DNA of 64,000 nucleotides. Origin: Agrobacterium tumefaciens (GTDB taxonomy: Bacteria; Pseudomonadota; Alphaproteobacteria; Rhizobiales; Rhizobiaceae). Every line of letters starts with the position of its first letter. Positions within the stretch are counted from its first letter, which is position 1. The position numbers and the translations under genes were made by a program. This document shows positions 45,766 through 55,365 of the stretch, one piece after another. The notes beneath the pieces are model-generated. The model was not told the DNA's origin. It searched no databases and was given only the letters and a program-made list of their open reading frames with translations. The DNA is taken from positions 568,661 through 632,660 of the forward strand of contig NZ_CP115843.1 in assembly GCF_013318015.2 (NCBI RefSeq). The letters run 5' to 3'.

Positions 45766-47100
45766 TCAGTTCGTCACGGAATTCGCATCTTCCGACGTGC
45801 GAAGCTTGATGCCCTTTTCAGCCGCATAGGCCTCGGACGACTTCTCGATGATCGGGCGCAGCAGGGCCCAGTCCGGTGCGATCCAATCGGAAACCACGTT
45901 CCACTTCTTGCCGTCCCACTGCTGGAACGTCACGTAGCCGTTACCCTCATGGTTATCCCAGGTGACATTGATCGAGTGGAAGAGATCCTTGGCGCCCAAC
46001 GCCTCGACACGGGCTGGATCAAGCTGCAGATGCTCGAAGCCCCAGCGAACTTCGTCGCCGGTCAGGGTGCGCTTGCCGAATTTCTCCTGGGCGATCCGCA
46101 CCGCCCCGACATTAAGAATACCGTTGACGATACCGAGATTGTGATAGACGGAGCCGATGCGGCTCTTGTCATCAAGGTTGCCCTTGCCGGCGTCGTAGAC
46201 GGTTTTCACGATTTCCTTGACCACCGGATATTCGGCACCTGATGCCTGGGTGGTGATGGCGGTGTAGCCCTTGGCCGCATCGCCGGCGGGAATAACGTCC
46301 TCTTCCGAGTTGGACCAGACATTGCCGATGATGTGATCCACCGGGAAACCGGTTTTCGCCGCCGTCTTCAACGCCACCGGGTTCATGACGCCCCAGCCGC
46401 GCAGCACGACATAATCCGGCTTGGCACGGCGGATCGTCAGCCACTGCGACTGCTGCTCGTTGCCCGGATGCGGGACTTCGATCTGCTGGAGCTCGAAGCC
46501 ATACTTCTTGGCCAGCAGGTCATAGATCGGGATCGTTTCCTTGCCATAGGGAGAGCCGTGGTAGAGCACAACGATCTTCTTGCCCTTCAGTCCTCCAACC
46601 CCGCCTTCCTTGGATGCAATGTAGTTCACGATGCCGGAGGTTTCGCTGTAGGGATTGAGCAGCAGCGGGAAAACATAGGGAAAAACACGGCCATCGGTCG
46701 AATCCGTGCGGCCGTGGTTGATGGTAATGAGCGGCACCTTGTCCTGGGTGATGCGGTCGATCATGGCATAGGCTATGCCGACCGACAGCGGGTTCCAGGC
46801 CGCAACGCCGGGGTTGCTCTTCAGGCGTTCATAAGCCTCGACCCCTCGCTCAACTTCGTACTGGGTTTCGGCTTCTGACCATGTCAGCTTGACGCCGTTG
46901 ATACCGCCGTCCCTGATGTTGACGAGATTGAGATAATCGATGAATCCGCCGAAAAAGCCCGTGCCACCGGCTGCATAAGGCCCGACGCGGTAGCTCTGCA
47001 GGGGGAAGTACTGTTCATCGGCCATGGCCGGGAAGGCGATGGCGGTGAGGCTGATGCCGGCAGCAAAGGCTGCCGCTTTTATTTTGGTATAAAGGGTCAT
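45766..47100 (-). CDS. Liv-type ABC transporter substrate-binding protein, sfn operon
   Basis: About 444 residues from the ATG at 47100; a longer frame runs back into livM and was rejected because the ATG at 47100 starts a clear Sec signal (KIKAAAFAAGISLTAIAFPA, cut after AMA-DE). The mature protein is a type I periplasmic binding fold: YRVGPYAAGGTGFFGGFIDY, NLVNIRDGGINGVKL, NPLSVGIAYAMIDRI, KIVVLYHGSPYGKET. This subgroup lacks the classical leucine-binding residues by eye. Its place between sulfone-metabolism genes suggests an organosulfur compound as ligand. Confidence 0.88.
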   Translation of the reverse strand: MTLYTKIKAAAFAAGISLTAIAFPAMADEQYFPLQSYRVGPYAAGGTGFFGGFIDYLNLVNIRDGGINGVKLTWSEAETQYEVERGVEAYERLKSNPGVAAWNPLSVGIAYAMIDRITQDKVPLITINHGRTDSTDGRVFPYVFPLLLNPYSETSGIVNYIASKEGGVGGLKGKKIVVLYHGSPYGKETIPIYDLLAKKYGFELQQIEVPHPGNEQQSQWLTIRRAKPDYVVLRGWGVMNPVALKTAAKTGFPVDHIIGNVWSNSEEDVIPAGDAAKGYTAITTQASGAEYPVVKEIVKTVYDAGKGNLDDKSRIGSVYHNLGIVNGILNVGAVRIAQEKFGKRTLTGDEVRWGFEHLQLDPARVEALGAKDLFHSINVTWDNHEGNGYVTFQQWDGKKWNVVSDWIAPDWALLRPIIEKSSEAYAAEKGIKLRTSEDANSVTN

Positions 47101-47198
47101 ATCTGGACACACTCCGTCTGTCGGCTGGCGCTCGGCCATCCGTGTAGGTTTCAGGAATTCATTGCTGATAAGCTTTTCTTGTTGGAAGCCTTTGCCTG

Positions 47199-48260
47199 TC
47201 AGGGCCGGCTTCGAGGAATCCACGCCCGCCTGACGGCAGCCGTAACGCGTAACTTCAAGCGATCCCACAATGACACGAGGCCATCAGGTTCCAGGATCAG
47301 AAACAGTATGATCAAGGCACCGAGAACGATGCGCTGCGTCATATCGAGCACTCCGGAATTAAAGACATCGCCTAATAGCAAAGAGCCAAGCCGCGAGAGG
47401 ACCAGCGGAAAGACGACGATCAAAGCCGCGCCGAAGAAGGCACCCCGGATCGAGGCAAGCCCGCCAATGATGACGATGAAGAGTATTTGGAACGAGCGGT
47501 CTAGATTGAAGCCGGCCGGCTCCACCGTGCGAAGATAGGCAAAAGCCCAGATTACCCCGGCAATCCCGACGATGAAGGACGAGATTGCAAAGGCGAGCAG
47601 CTTGGTGCGAAGCACCGGAATGCCGATGATGCGTGCGGCGGTCTCGTTGTCGCGCACGGCAATGAAGTTGCGGCCGGTCTGCGACGACACCAGGCGGTAG
47701 GCGAGGAACGTGAGGACGGCGACAATGGTCAGCGCGAAGAGATAACGCCCGATCGGCCCTTCGAAAGAAATCCCGGCTAGCGATAGCGCTGGCGCATCGA
47801 TCACGCCGGATGCGGATTCGTTCGAGAACCAGCTGAATTTCGTCAACGCCCATTGCACGAAGAACTGCGCCGCAAGAGTCGAAACGGCGAGGTAGAAACC
47901 GCGCAGTCGCAGGCTCGGCAGGCCAAAAACTATGCCGATTGCCGCGGCGGAAAGACCGGCAAGTACAATCGAAACAATAAGCGGCAGCGCATCGATACGC
48001 AGATTGAAATTGTATGCCGCGAAGGCACCGACGGCCATGAATGCGGCCGAGCCAAGCGAGACCTGACCCGCATAGCCAGTTAAAAGGTTGAGACCAACCC
48101 CGGCAAGGCTGAGCGCAAGAAACGGCAGCAGGATTGCCTCGAAGAGGTAACTGGTGCCGACGAACGGCACGACGAGATAAGCAACGGCGAGCACTGCGAC
48201 CGTGCCGGCATGGCGCGGCAGGGAGAACGACGATGAAAGATCGGCTGTAACGGCGGACAT
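47199..48260 (-). CDS. Liv-type ABC transporter permease (LivM family), sfn operon
   Basis: 353 residues, about nine to ten membrane helices; includes GVGLNLLTGYAGQVSLGSAA, FGLPSLRLRGFYLAVSTLAA, VRDNETAARIIGIPVLRTKL and GGLASIRGAFFGAALIVV, all LivM blocks. It starts 1 base after the livH stop. Its C-terminus is followed by a 98-base gap before the binding-protein gene. Confidence 0.9.
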   Translation of the reverse strand: MSAVTADLSSSFSLPRHAGTVAVLAVAYLVVPFVGTSYLFEAILLPFLALSLAGVGLNLLTGYAGQVSLGSAAFMAVGAFAAYNFNLRIDALPLIVSIVLAGLSAAAIGIVFGLPSLRLRGFYLAVSTLAAQFFVQWALTKFSWFSNESASGVIDAPALSLAGISFEGPIGRYLFALTIVAVLTFLAYRLVSSQTGRNFIAVRDNETAARIIGIPVLRTKLLAFAISSFIVGIAGVIWAFAYLRTVEPAGFNLDRSFQILFIVIIGGLASIRGAFFGAALIVVFPLVLSRLGSLLLGDVFNSGVLDMTQRIVLGALIILFLILEPDGLVSLWDRLKLRVTAAVRRAWIPRSRP

Positions 48261-48261
48261 A

Positions 48262-49158
48262 TTAGACCCTTTCCACGAGCTTTTGACCGAAGAGCCCGGA
48301 CGGGCGGATCAGCAGGAAGGCAAGGGCCACGACATAGGCAAACCACCCCTCGATGCCGCCGCCGAAGCACTCACCGATATAGACCTCGGCGAGCTTTTCC
48401 GACGCGCCGACAATCAGACCACCGATGATCGCGCCTAGAATGGAATCGAAGCCGCCGAGAACGAGCACCGGCAGAGCCTTCAGCACTACCAGCGACAGCG
48501 AGAACTGCACCCCGAGCCGCGCACCCCAGAGCAGCCCGGCGACCAGGGCAACGAGGCCTGCCGCCGCCCAGACGCTCGCCCATATCCAGGGCAGCTTGAG
48601 ACCGACGGCAAGCGCCGCGAACTGGTCATCCGCGACGGCGCGGAAGCCGAGGCCGATGCGGGTATAGCGGAAGAAGGCCGAGAGAGCCGCCACCATGCCG
48701 GCCGCGACGACTGCGGCAAAGATGTCGAACTGGCTGATGAAAACGCCACCAACATCAAAGGGAATGTCCTCGATACCGAGATCAAGCCCATGAACCTGCG
48801 TACCCCAGAGGAGTTGGGCCGCTCCCTCGATGATGTAGGATAGGCCAAGCGTCGCCATGAACAGCGTGATCGGTGGCTTGTTGGTGAGCGGCCGAAGCAC
48901 CGTACGCTCGATCGCAACACCGATGACGACCATGATGGCAAAGGTAATGGCAAAGGCAGCCACAAAAGGCACGCCACGCTCGACAAGGCTGACAAAGGTC
49001 AGCGCCGCGAACAGGAGAAGCGCGCCCTGCGAAAAGTTTAGGACACCCGATGTCTTGTAGATCAGCACGAACCCGATGGCGACTAGGGAATACATGACCC
49101 CGGAGAGCAACCCGCCGACCAGGACCTCGGTAAAGAACAACCAATCAAACGCAGCCAT
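48262..49158 (-). CDS. Liv-type ABC transporter permease (LivH family), sfn operon
   Basis: 298 residues, about eight membrane helices; N-terminal LVGGLLSGVMYSLVAIGFVL, then IYKTSGVLNFSQGALLLFAA (the LivH N-F-A/S-Q-G block) and VLGGFDSILGAIIGGLIVG. Its ATG overlaps the livG stop by one base (TGATG), so translation is coupled. Confidence 0.9.
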   Translation of the reverse strand: MAAFDWLFFTEVLVGGLLSGVMYSLVAIGFVLIYKTSGVLNFSQGALLLFAALTFVSLVERGVPFVAAFAITFAIMVVIGVAIERTVLRPLTNKPPITLFMATLGLSYIIEGAAQLLWGTQVHGLDLGIEDIPFDVGGVFISQFDIFAAVVAAGMVAALSAFFRYTRIGLGFRAVADDQFAALAVGLKLPWIWASVWAAAGLVALVAGLLWGARLGVQFSLSLVVLKALPVLVLGGFDSILGAIIGGLIVGASEKLAEVYIGECFGGGIEGWFAYVVALAFLLIRPSGLFGQKLVERV

Positions 49159-50075
49159 CAGATACCCTCCCCGTCTTCGTTTTCCGGCGCAGCGCCGAGA
49201 TAGGCATCGATGACACGTTGATCGCTGGCAATTTCCGCAGGCGTGCCATCGGCGATCTTGCGCCCGTAGTCGAGCACCGCGATGCGGTCGGAAAGACCCA
49301 TCACCACGCCAATGTCATGCTCGATCAGAACGACGGTGACCGCATATTCGTCACGCGCGAGACGCACATAATCGGCAAGTTCGTTCTTCTCCGTCGCCGT
49401 CATGCCAGCCATAGGCTCGTCAAGCAGCAGAATGCGTGGCTCGGCGGCAAGCGCACGCGCGAGTTCCACCCGCTTCTGCAATCCATAGGGCAGCGTGCCG
49501 GCAAGCCGGTCAACATGGGGCGTTAGATGCAGAAAATCGATGATCCGCCCTGCCCGCTCGCGGGCATCGGCCTGCTCGCGACGAGCGCTCGGCAGACCGG
49601 CTATCTGGCTCAGGAAATTTGCTCGCTCGGCGTAAGCCCGCCCCGTGGCAACATTATCGAGAACACTGAGACCCTTGAACAAGGCGAGGTTCTGGAACGT
49701 CCGCGCCACGCCGAGACTGGCGAGCTTCTCAGTGGGCACTGGACGATAGGCTTTGCCATTAATCGCTACATGGCCACGATCCGGGCGGTAGACGCCTGAT
49801 ATAACATTAATCAGCGAACTCTTGCCGGCGCCGTTCGGCCCGATAATACCCAGGATTTCGCCCTGCTGCACGGCCAGGTCGATATTCTCCAGAGCGACGA
49901 CGCCTCCAAAGGAGAGGTCAATACCGCGAAGCTCCAGCACGAGTTCTTTGGCGGCGTCCAGCGCGCGGCGTTCTTGCCCGACATGCTCGCTGGGCAAGGC
50001 CATGTGTTGGCGGATGTCCGTTGGGATCGCCACCTCCGCGCCAAGACTTGCAACCAGAAAACTCGATGCTGACAT
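49158..50075 (-). CDS. Liv-type ABC transporter ATPase (LivG family), sfn operon
   Basis: 305 residues with a 45-residue N-terminal extension before the ATPase core (LELRGIDLSFGGVVALENID). Walker A GPNGAGKSS, LivG-type RTFQNLALFKGLSVLDNVAT, signature region LPYGLQKRVELARALA (LSGGQ changed to LPYGL, usual in this group), Walker B ILLLDEPMAGM, switch LIEHDIGVVM. The extension could be an artefact of start choice; an internal ATG at 50003 is possible but has no ribosome site. Confidence 0.88.
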   Translation of the reverse strand: MSASSFLVASLGAEVAIPTDIRQHMALPSEHVGQERRALDAAKELVLELRGIDLSFGGVVALENIDLAVQQGEILGIIGPNGAGKSSLINVISGVYRPDRGHVAINGKAYRPVPTEKLASLGVARTFQNLALFKGLSVLDNVATGRAYAERANFLSQIAGLPSARREQADARERAGRIIDFLHLTPHVDRLAGTLPYGLQKRVELARALAAEPRILLLDEPMAGMTATEKNELADYVRLARDEYAVTVVLIEHDIGVVMGLSDRIAVLDYGRKIADGTPAEIASDQRVIDAYLGAAPENEDGEGI

Positions 50076-50181
50076 CGTTCAGTCCATGCTCCGCCCAATG
50101 GGCACAGGTTTCCAATCACGGAGGCGGTCCCGCCCGTGGTCCAGGCGGCGGCCAAAGGCCGCTGCCGTCCGATTTGCGACA

Positions 50182-51285
50182 TTACTCCGCAGCGATTGCT
50201 GCGCTGATTTCCGCCTGTTCCAGTTCGCGCACGAGCGGGATGACATGCTTGCCGAAATACTCGACTTCTTCCTGAAAATGCAGGAAGCCCAGCAGGATGA
50301 GGTCAGCACCGGCGCGTTTGAGGTTCACCACGCGTTCGGCAACCTGCCGCGGCGTGCCGATCAGGTTTGAGCGGAAGCCGTCATTATACTGAACGAGATC
50401 TTCGAAGCTGGACTTCGCCCAGTTGCCCTCGCCTTCGGGAGAAGACTTGCCGGCATTTTTTACCTCATGGCCGAAGGCATTGACCGCTTCCGGATTGGCC
50501 TTTTCGATGATCTCGGCAAGCACGGCTCTCGCCTCTTCCTCGGTCTCACGCACGATGGCGAAGGCGTTCACGCCGACTTTGACCGCGTGGTTGTTTTCCT
50601 TGGCCTTGACGCGAATGTCATTCACCTGTTTGGCGATTTCCTCCGGCGTGTTGCCGTTGGTGAAGTACCAGTCGGATACGCGGGCCGCCATATCGCGAGC
50701 CGCACGCGACGAACCGCCCTGGAAGATTTCCGGCTGCGGATCAATCGGCTTCGGCTTGAGGGAGTAGTTGTTGAAGCGGTAGAAATCGCCGCGGAAGGTG
50801 AAATTGTCTTCCGTCCAGATGCCGCGCAGAGCCCGGATGAACTCTTCCGAACGGCGGTAGCGTTCGTCGTGATCGAGCCAAGGCTCGCCGATGGCGTGAA
50901 ACTCGCCGCGGAACCAGCCGCTGACGATGTTAACGGCAACGCGACCGTTGGTGAGGTGATTGATCGTGGCAATCTGTTTGGCGGCAAGCGCGGGGTTCCA
51001 CGGACCAGGCAGAATGGCGGCGATGACCTTGAGCGTCGTCGTCGATTCCAGCAGAGCGTGACTGAACGACACGGATTCGTGTTGGAATTCGGCGCCGTAG
51101 CCGGCGGTGAAGCGGATCTGGCTTAGCGCGTAATCGAAGCCGCTCGCTTCAGCGATCTGCGCGAGCTTGCGGTTGTAGTCAATTGTCCAGCTGGTGCGCT
51201 GCTCGATGTTCGATATTACGAGGCCGCCGGACACATTCGGCACCCAATAGGCAAATTTCACGGGCTCGGCGTGGTGTTCAGTCAT
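50182..51285 (-). CDS. sfnG: SfnG-type FMNH2-dependent sulfone monooxygenase
   Basis: 367 residues of the bacterial luciferase-like superfamily, starting at the ATG at 51285 with GAGGAG upstream. N-terminal VKFAYWVPNVSGGLVISNIE is characteristic of SfnG; further blocks are GFDYALSQIRF, VIAAILPGPWNPALAAKQIA and GRVAVNIVSGWFRGEFHAIG. SfnG uses FMNH2 from a partner reductase to oxidise dimethyl sulfone to methanesulfinate. The upstream reductase gene ends 22 bases before this start and would supply FMNH2. Confidence 0.9.
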   Translation of the reverse strand: MTEHHAEPVKFAYWVPNVSGGLVISNIEQRTSWTIDYNRKLAQIAEASGFDYALSQIRFTAGYGAEFQHESVSFSHALLESTTTLKVIAAILPGPWNPALAAKQIATINHLTNGRVAVNIVSGWFRGEFHAIGEPWLDHDERYRRSEEFIRALRGIWTEDNFTFRGDFYRFNNYSLKPKPIDPQPEIFQGGSSRAARDMAARVSDWYFTNGNTPEEIAKQVNDIRVKAKENNHAVKVGVNAFAIVRETEEEARAVLAEIIEKANPEAVNAFGHEVKNAGKSSPEGEGNWAKSSFEDLVQYNDGFRSNLIGTPRQVAERVVNLKRAGADLILLGFLHFQEEVEYFGKHVIPLVRELEQAEISAAIAAE

Positions 51286-51307
51286 GGAAATCTCCTCTTT
51301 TCTGATG

Positions 51308-51898
51308 TCAGTTCGCGACCGCGTCGTGTGAAACGAGGCGAAGGGCCGAGCGGTGATCGTCGGCGACAAGGTTTCTGGCCGGCAGTAGATCGATCAATTC
51401 GGCGACGGCACGCTCGATGCGCGCCTCAACCACGGGGTTCGAGAGCGTGTATCCGGTGAAATCCGCCTCAACGGCGTAGACCGTCGTTGGCACTGTAACG
51501 GCGCCAAAGAAGCCGAACAGCGGCCTGAACTGATGCTCCAGCATGAGGCCGTGCAGTGCTGTACCGCCCGTTGCCGCAAGGATCACGCGCTTGCCTTGAA
51601 GCGCACGGAAATCGACGAGATCGAACAGATGCTTTAACGCGCCGGTGTAGGATGCGCGGTAGACAGGCGAACCGACGACAAGTACGTCGGCACCTTCCAC
51701 AGCATCAATAATCCTGCGGCCGGCCTCATCCAGTTGATCTGCGCGAAGAGCCCTGAACAGGATCGGCGCCGCCACAGCCAGATCGACCGTGTCCACAGAG
51801 ACGCTTGCCCGTCTCTCGATCGAGTTCAGGATGTCCGAGACAATGCGTGCCGTGCGTGACGGTTGTTTAACGCTGCCGCTTATTCCAAGTACGTTCAT
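51308..51898 (-). CDS. msuE: NAD(P)H-dependent FMN reductase (MsuE/SsuE type)
   Basis: 196 residues from the ATG at 51898 (AGGAGTGAGG upstream). Flavodoxin-like fold: VLGISGSVKQPSRTARIVSD (phosphate loop S-G-S), VEGADVLVVGSPVYRASYTG and FDLVDFRALQGKRVILAATG, where the SP-x-Y-x-x-x-x-x-G block binds FMN. It delivers reduced FMN to the adjoining monooxygenase. It is the first gene of the operon; the promoter lies in the 51899-52568 gap. Confidence 0.9.
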   Translation of the reverse strand: MNVLGISGSVKQPSRTARIVSDILNSIERRASVSVDTVDLAVAAPILFRALRADQLDEAGRRIIDAVEGADVLVVGSPVYRASYTGALKHLFDLVDFRALQGKRVILAATGGTALHGLMLEHQFRPLFGFFGAVTVPTTVYAVEADFTGYTLSNPVVEARIERAVAELIDLLPARNLVADDHRSALRLVSHDAVAN

Positions 51899-52568
51899 TG
51901 TTCGCCTCACTCCTGTTACCTTTAATTTCTATAGTTTTCATAGATAATCAAAGATGCAAATTCCAAAGTGAGGGCATTTTGAGGAAACCAATCTTGTGCA
52001 TTCGCCCTCTGACGCAAAGGACTAAGCAGGCAGTGCCAGTGAGCAGCGAAGCGTTTAGGCGCCACGTGGCTCGTTTGGCGTGACCGACATACAAAAACAG
52101 TCGCGTTCTCCCTCACCATAATTGAATATGAGGGTGTCGCTCATTTCACTGTATTAATGGTATGCCAGCCATCGAACCGCCCCGCATCGATTGATGAATG
52201 ACTGACGAGCGATCTACGTCGATAAAATGCACACTTCGGTAGCGCCCAAGTCAGCGCATGTGCGCAGGATAGGTGTCATCGACTGCGTGCGGTCTTTCCG
52301 GCATGGCATTTTGCTTGCCGCCGCCATGCCGCGCCTTACCATCAAACCGATTGGGGCGACGAAACCGACCGAAAACGGACCATTTACCGGACCTCTCTGC
52401 ACAGAGAAGCCAAACCTCCGGCATGTATGGCGTCGACTGTGTTTTAGCGACAATCAGCATTCGAGGTCTTGTTGGAGGCACGCGACCGACTGAGAGCAAG
52501 AAATTAAATGGTCTTGGTCGCGGTTCCGATATAGTCGGTTATCGTAGACCTAATCTGCAGGGCGTTGC
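51899..52568. other. Intergenic, promoter region of msuE and the LysR gene
   Basis: About 670 bases. The left part holds the A+T-rich msuE promoter region. The 52220-52500 part keeps open frames on both strands that code for nothing recognisable; it could be the remains of an intergenic repeat. No clear gene. Confidence 0.5.
51929..51943 (-). promoter_or_regulatory. LysR-type T-N11-A palindrome upstream of msuE
   Basis: CTATAGTTTTCATAG is an inverted repeat (CTAT...ATAG) with the T-N11-A spacing that LysR regulators bind. It lies 31-45 bases before the msuE start codon. Sulfur-assimilation operons are often under CysB/Cbl-type LysR control, and a LysR gene is 625 bases away at 52569. Confidence 0.35.
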
Positions 52569-53510
52569 ATGGACCAGATACTCGCCATACGAACATTCGT
52601 TCGCGTCGCCGAAGCCGGATCTTTTACCAAGGCTGCGGACACAATGAATCTCCCACGGTCGTCAGTTAGCAAGCTCGTGCAGGATCTTGAAGCACATCTC
52701 GGGACGAAACTCGTTGAGCGGACCACCCGGTCGGTGACAATGACCACGGAAGGTATTGCCTATCACCAGCGCGCCCTTCGCCTGCTTGCGGATATGGACG
52801 ACATGGACGGCACCGTCGCTGGCGCCCGCAGCGCGCCCAAAGGAAGGCTTCGGATTGATATTGGTTCTGTCCTGGCGAACCGGATCCTCATCCCGTCCCT
52901 TTGGGACTTCCAGCGCCAGTATCCGCAGATAGACCTGCTTCTCGGCGTCAGTGATCGATCTGTCGACCTTATTGGCGAAGGGATCGATTGCGTCATTCGT
53001 GGTGGTTCACTTGGCGATTCATCCCTCAGGGCGAGGAGGCTATGCGAACTCGACTATGTGCTCTGCGCAGCGCCAGTTTATCTCGCCGGAAAAGAACTGC
53101 CGATGCATCCAGACGACATTCAGGCGCATCGTGTCGTCAGCTATTTTTCGGCGTCGTCCGGTAAACGGTTCCCGCTGCGCTTCCAGCGCGGCAACGAGCA
53201 GACCGAGTATATGCCGATGTCAAGCGGCATTTCCCTCAACGAAAGCACGGCGCATTTGAATGCGTTGCTAGCCGGGTTGGGTATCGGCCAAAGTTTCGGC
53301 TTCCTGGCAAGACCTAATATCGACAAGGGTTTGCTGATCGAACTGCTTCCTGACTGGAAGCCTGAAAACCATTTTCTGCACCTGGTCTATCCCGCTGACA
53401 GATTTTCAAACCCGCGGCTGCGGGCATTCTCGGACTGGGCGGCGAAAGTGTTTGAAGGCGTCGACGCAAGGCGCGGCGCGGCGATGGAGACTGTCCATAC
53501 AGATGGATAA
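52569..53510 (+). CDS. LysR-family regulator
   Basis: 313 residues. N-terminal HTH: MDQILAIRTFVRVAEAGSFT, then KAADTMNLPRSSVSKLVQDL, then LERTTRSV-like VERTTRSVTMT. The effector domain reads GRLRIDIGSVLANRILIPSL and DCVIRGGSLGDSSLRARRLC, the subgroup that controls short-chain dehydrogenases and other oxidoreductases. An SDR gene follows on the same strand after 169 bases and is the likely target, although the upstream msuE operon cannot be excluded. Confidence 0.9.
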   Translation: MDQILAIRTFVRVAEAGSFTKAADTMNLPRSSVSKLVQDLEAHLGTKLVERTTRSVTMTTEGIAYHQRALRLLADMDDMDGTVAGARSAPKGRLRIDIGSVLANRILIPSLWDFQRQYPQIDLLLGVSDRSVDLIGEGIDCVIRGGSLGDSSLRARRLCELDYVLCAAPVYLAGKELPMHPDDIQAHRVVSYFSASSGKRFPLRFQRGNEQTEYMPMSSGISLNESTAHLNALLAGLGIGQSFGFLARPNIDKGLLIELLPDWKPENHFLHLVYPADRFSNPRLRAFSDWAAKVFEGVDARRGAAMETVHTDG

Positions 53511-53679
53511 TGTCTCCATACGAACTGGCTTCTCCCTGCAGGGCTGAGGAATTACGTTCTGCACATCGGACGGCGACGACGGGCCCCAAGGCCGGCGCCA
53601 CCTCTCGCATAGCTTTAGACCGTCAACAGGCCGCGAATTCGGACTGACCCTTTCGCGCGCCCAGCCTTAGGAGAATATA

Positions 53680-54435
53680 ATGACCAAGAGACTAGCAAAT
53701 AAGATTGCAATCGTGACCGGTGCAACGAGCGGCATCGGCCTGTCGACCGCCAGGCTTTTCGCAGCCGAAGGAGCCCGGGTCTACATTACGGGTCGCCGCA
53801 AGGACGCTCTGGACGAGGCCGTCGCAACGATCGGCCACGGCGCCGTCGGCATACAGGCGGACTCGGCAAAGAACGACGAACTCGACGAAGTCTTCGCCCA
53901 GGTGAAGTCGCAACAGGGACGCCTGGATGTCCTGGTCGTCAACGCCGGCGGCGGCAGCATGCTTCCCCTCGGCGAAATCACCGAAGAGCAGGTTGACAAC
54001 ACGTTCGCTCGCAATGTGAAGGCGGTCATCTTCACTGTTCAAAAGGCTCTGCCACTGATGGGTCGGGGTTCGTCGATCGTTCTAACGGGTTCGACCGCCG
54101 GCACAGAAGGCACGGCCGCATTCTCGGTCTACTCAGCCTCCAAAGCGGCCGTCCGCAACCTCGCCCGCTCCTGGGCTCTCGATCTCAAGGGCACTGGCAT
54201 CCGCGTCAACGTCGTCTCCCCCGGAGCAACGCGCACGCCCGGACTCGTGGAGCTTGCTGGTGATGACAAGGAGCAGCAGCAGGGTCTGATCGACTACCTA
54301 GCTTCCCGTATTCCGCTCGGTCGCGTCGGTGAGCCCGACGAAATCGCCAAGGCGACCCTCTTCCTCGCCTCCGACGATGCGAGCTTCGTCAACGGCGCCG
54401 AACTGTTTGCCGATGGTGGCCAAGCCCAGGTCTAA
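53680..54435 (+). CDS. Short-chain dehydrogenase/reductase
   Basis: 251 residues, AGGAG 6 bases before the ATG. Rossmann loop [11 protein letters not shown] (T-G-x3-G-I-G), NAG in VVNAGGGSM, catalytic Ser in [10 protein letters not shown], and YSASK (Tyr-x3-Lys). [13 protein letters not shown] and [19 protein letters not shown] are the usual end blocks. NAD(P)H-dependent; FabG-like fold, substrate unknown. A strong terminator follows at 54448. Confidence 0.93.
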   Translation: MTKRLANKIAIVTGATSGIGLSTARLFAAEGARVYITGRRKDALDEAVATIGHGAVGIQADSAKNDELDEVFAQVKSQQGRLDVLVVNAGGGSMLPLGEITEEQVDNTFARNVKAVIFTVQKALPLMGRGSSIVLTGSTAGTEGTAAFSVYSASKAAVRNLARSWALDLKGTGIRVNVVSPGATRTPGLVELAGDDKEQQQGLIDYLASRIPLGRVGEPDEIAKATLFLASDDASFVNGAELFADGGQAQV

Positions 54436-54447
54436 ATCCTTGGACGG

Positions 54448-54472
54448 GAGCGGGCCGCACCCGCTCTTTTTT
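54448..54472 (+). terminator. Rho-independent terminator after the SDR gene
   Basis: GAGCGGG (54448-54454) pairs with CCCGCTC (54460-54466) around a 5-base loop, directly followed by six T residues. Confidence 0.85.
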
Positions 54473-54663
54473 CTCCTGGGGCACCAGCGTTCACAGACCC
54501 ATCAGAATGCACCAATCTGTTTCGATGAAGTCGCTCTGGTTCAAACTGCCTCCAAAAAGCAGCGTTGAATCGCTGACTGTTCAGGACTTCAATGAATGAG
54601 ATACGTTGGCTTCGTTTGTCGCGGAAGACGATGATAAACTTATTCTGATGATTGAGAGAAAAT

Positions 54664-55365
54664 ATGGAAATTGAATCCAATACCGACATCGTATCCAATG
54701 AGTTGGGATCCTTTACCATTACTCGGGTCGAGGCCAAGAACCCAAAGTGCATTGCTTTGTTCGCAGTCGGTCGTGGCGGTAATCCGTCACGCCACCGTCA
54801 TTTGCTGCAGACCTTGGCTAACGGGAATTGCACGGTCATCGCACCACACTTCGAAATGCTGACCTCAATCGCCCCGACCAAGGCCGAGTTGGACATGCGC
54901 ATCCGCAGGCTCGAAGCATCTATAGACGATTGCACCTCCAGCAATCTCCCCATCGTGGGTATCGGGCATTCCATTGGAGCTACGGTTATGCTCGCCCTTC
55001 AAGGTGCCGAGGGCGAAACCCTTGATGGGCAGCAACTGATTACAGGCTCCACGCCACGCCTCGAGCGACTGGCAGTCTTCGCTCCGCCAACGGACTTCTT
55101 CCGCCGTCCAGGTGCGCTTGACCGTATCAAGATTCCGATGAAAATCTGGGTGGGAGCCAAGGACACAATCACGCCCCCCGCCCAGTCTCGATTTCTCATG
55201 GATGTAGTAGCCGCTCAGGCATCTGTGGCGCTCCAAGTTGATCCCGATGCCGGCCATTTTACATACATGGACGAATTGCCACTAAATGTCCCGGAACCTC
55301 ATCCAGATCGACACACTTTTCTCGCTGGCTTGGCCGATGAAGTAACCGCGTTCTTAGTCGCATAG
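54664..55365 (+). CDS. Alpha/beta-hydrolase
   Basis: 233 residues from the ATG at 54664; a TTG four codons earlier is an alternative. Core features: nucleophile elbow GIGHSIGATV (G-H-S-I-G), a later Asp in VGAKDTITPP and a His in DAGHFTYMDE, giving a plausible Ser-Asp-His triad; FAVGRGGNPSRHRHLLQTLA forms the oxyanion strand region. Soluble, no signal peptide. It follows the SDR after a terminator so is separately expressed; substrate unknown. Confidence 0.85.
   Translation: MEIESNTDIVSNELGSFTITRVEAKNPKCIALFAVGRGGNPSRHRHLLQTLANGNCTVIAPHFEMLTSIAPTKAELDMRIRRLEASIDDCTSSNLPIVGIGHSIGATVMLALQGAEGETLDGQQLITGSTPRLERLAVFAPPTDFFRRPGALDRIKIPMKIWVGAKDTITPPAQSRFLMDVVAAQASVALQVDPDAGHFTYMDELPLNVPEPHPDRHTFLAGLADEVTAFLVA

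Noticed and set aside
52020..52045. Sigma-54-like promoter upstream of msuE (TGGCAC...TGC on the minus strand)
   Set aside because: The distance between the GG and GC elements is two bases too short for a -24/-12 promoter.
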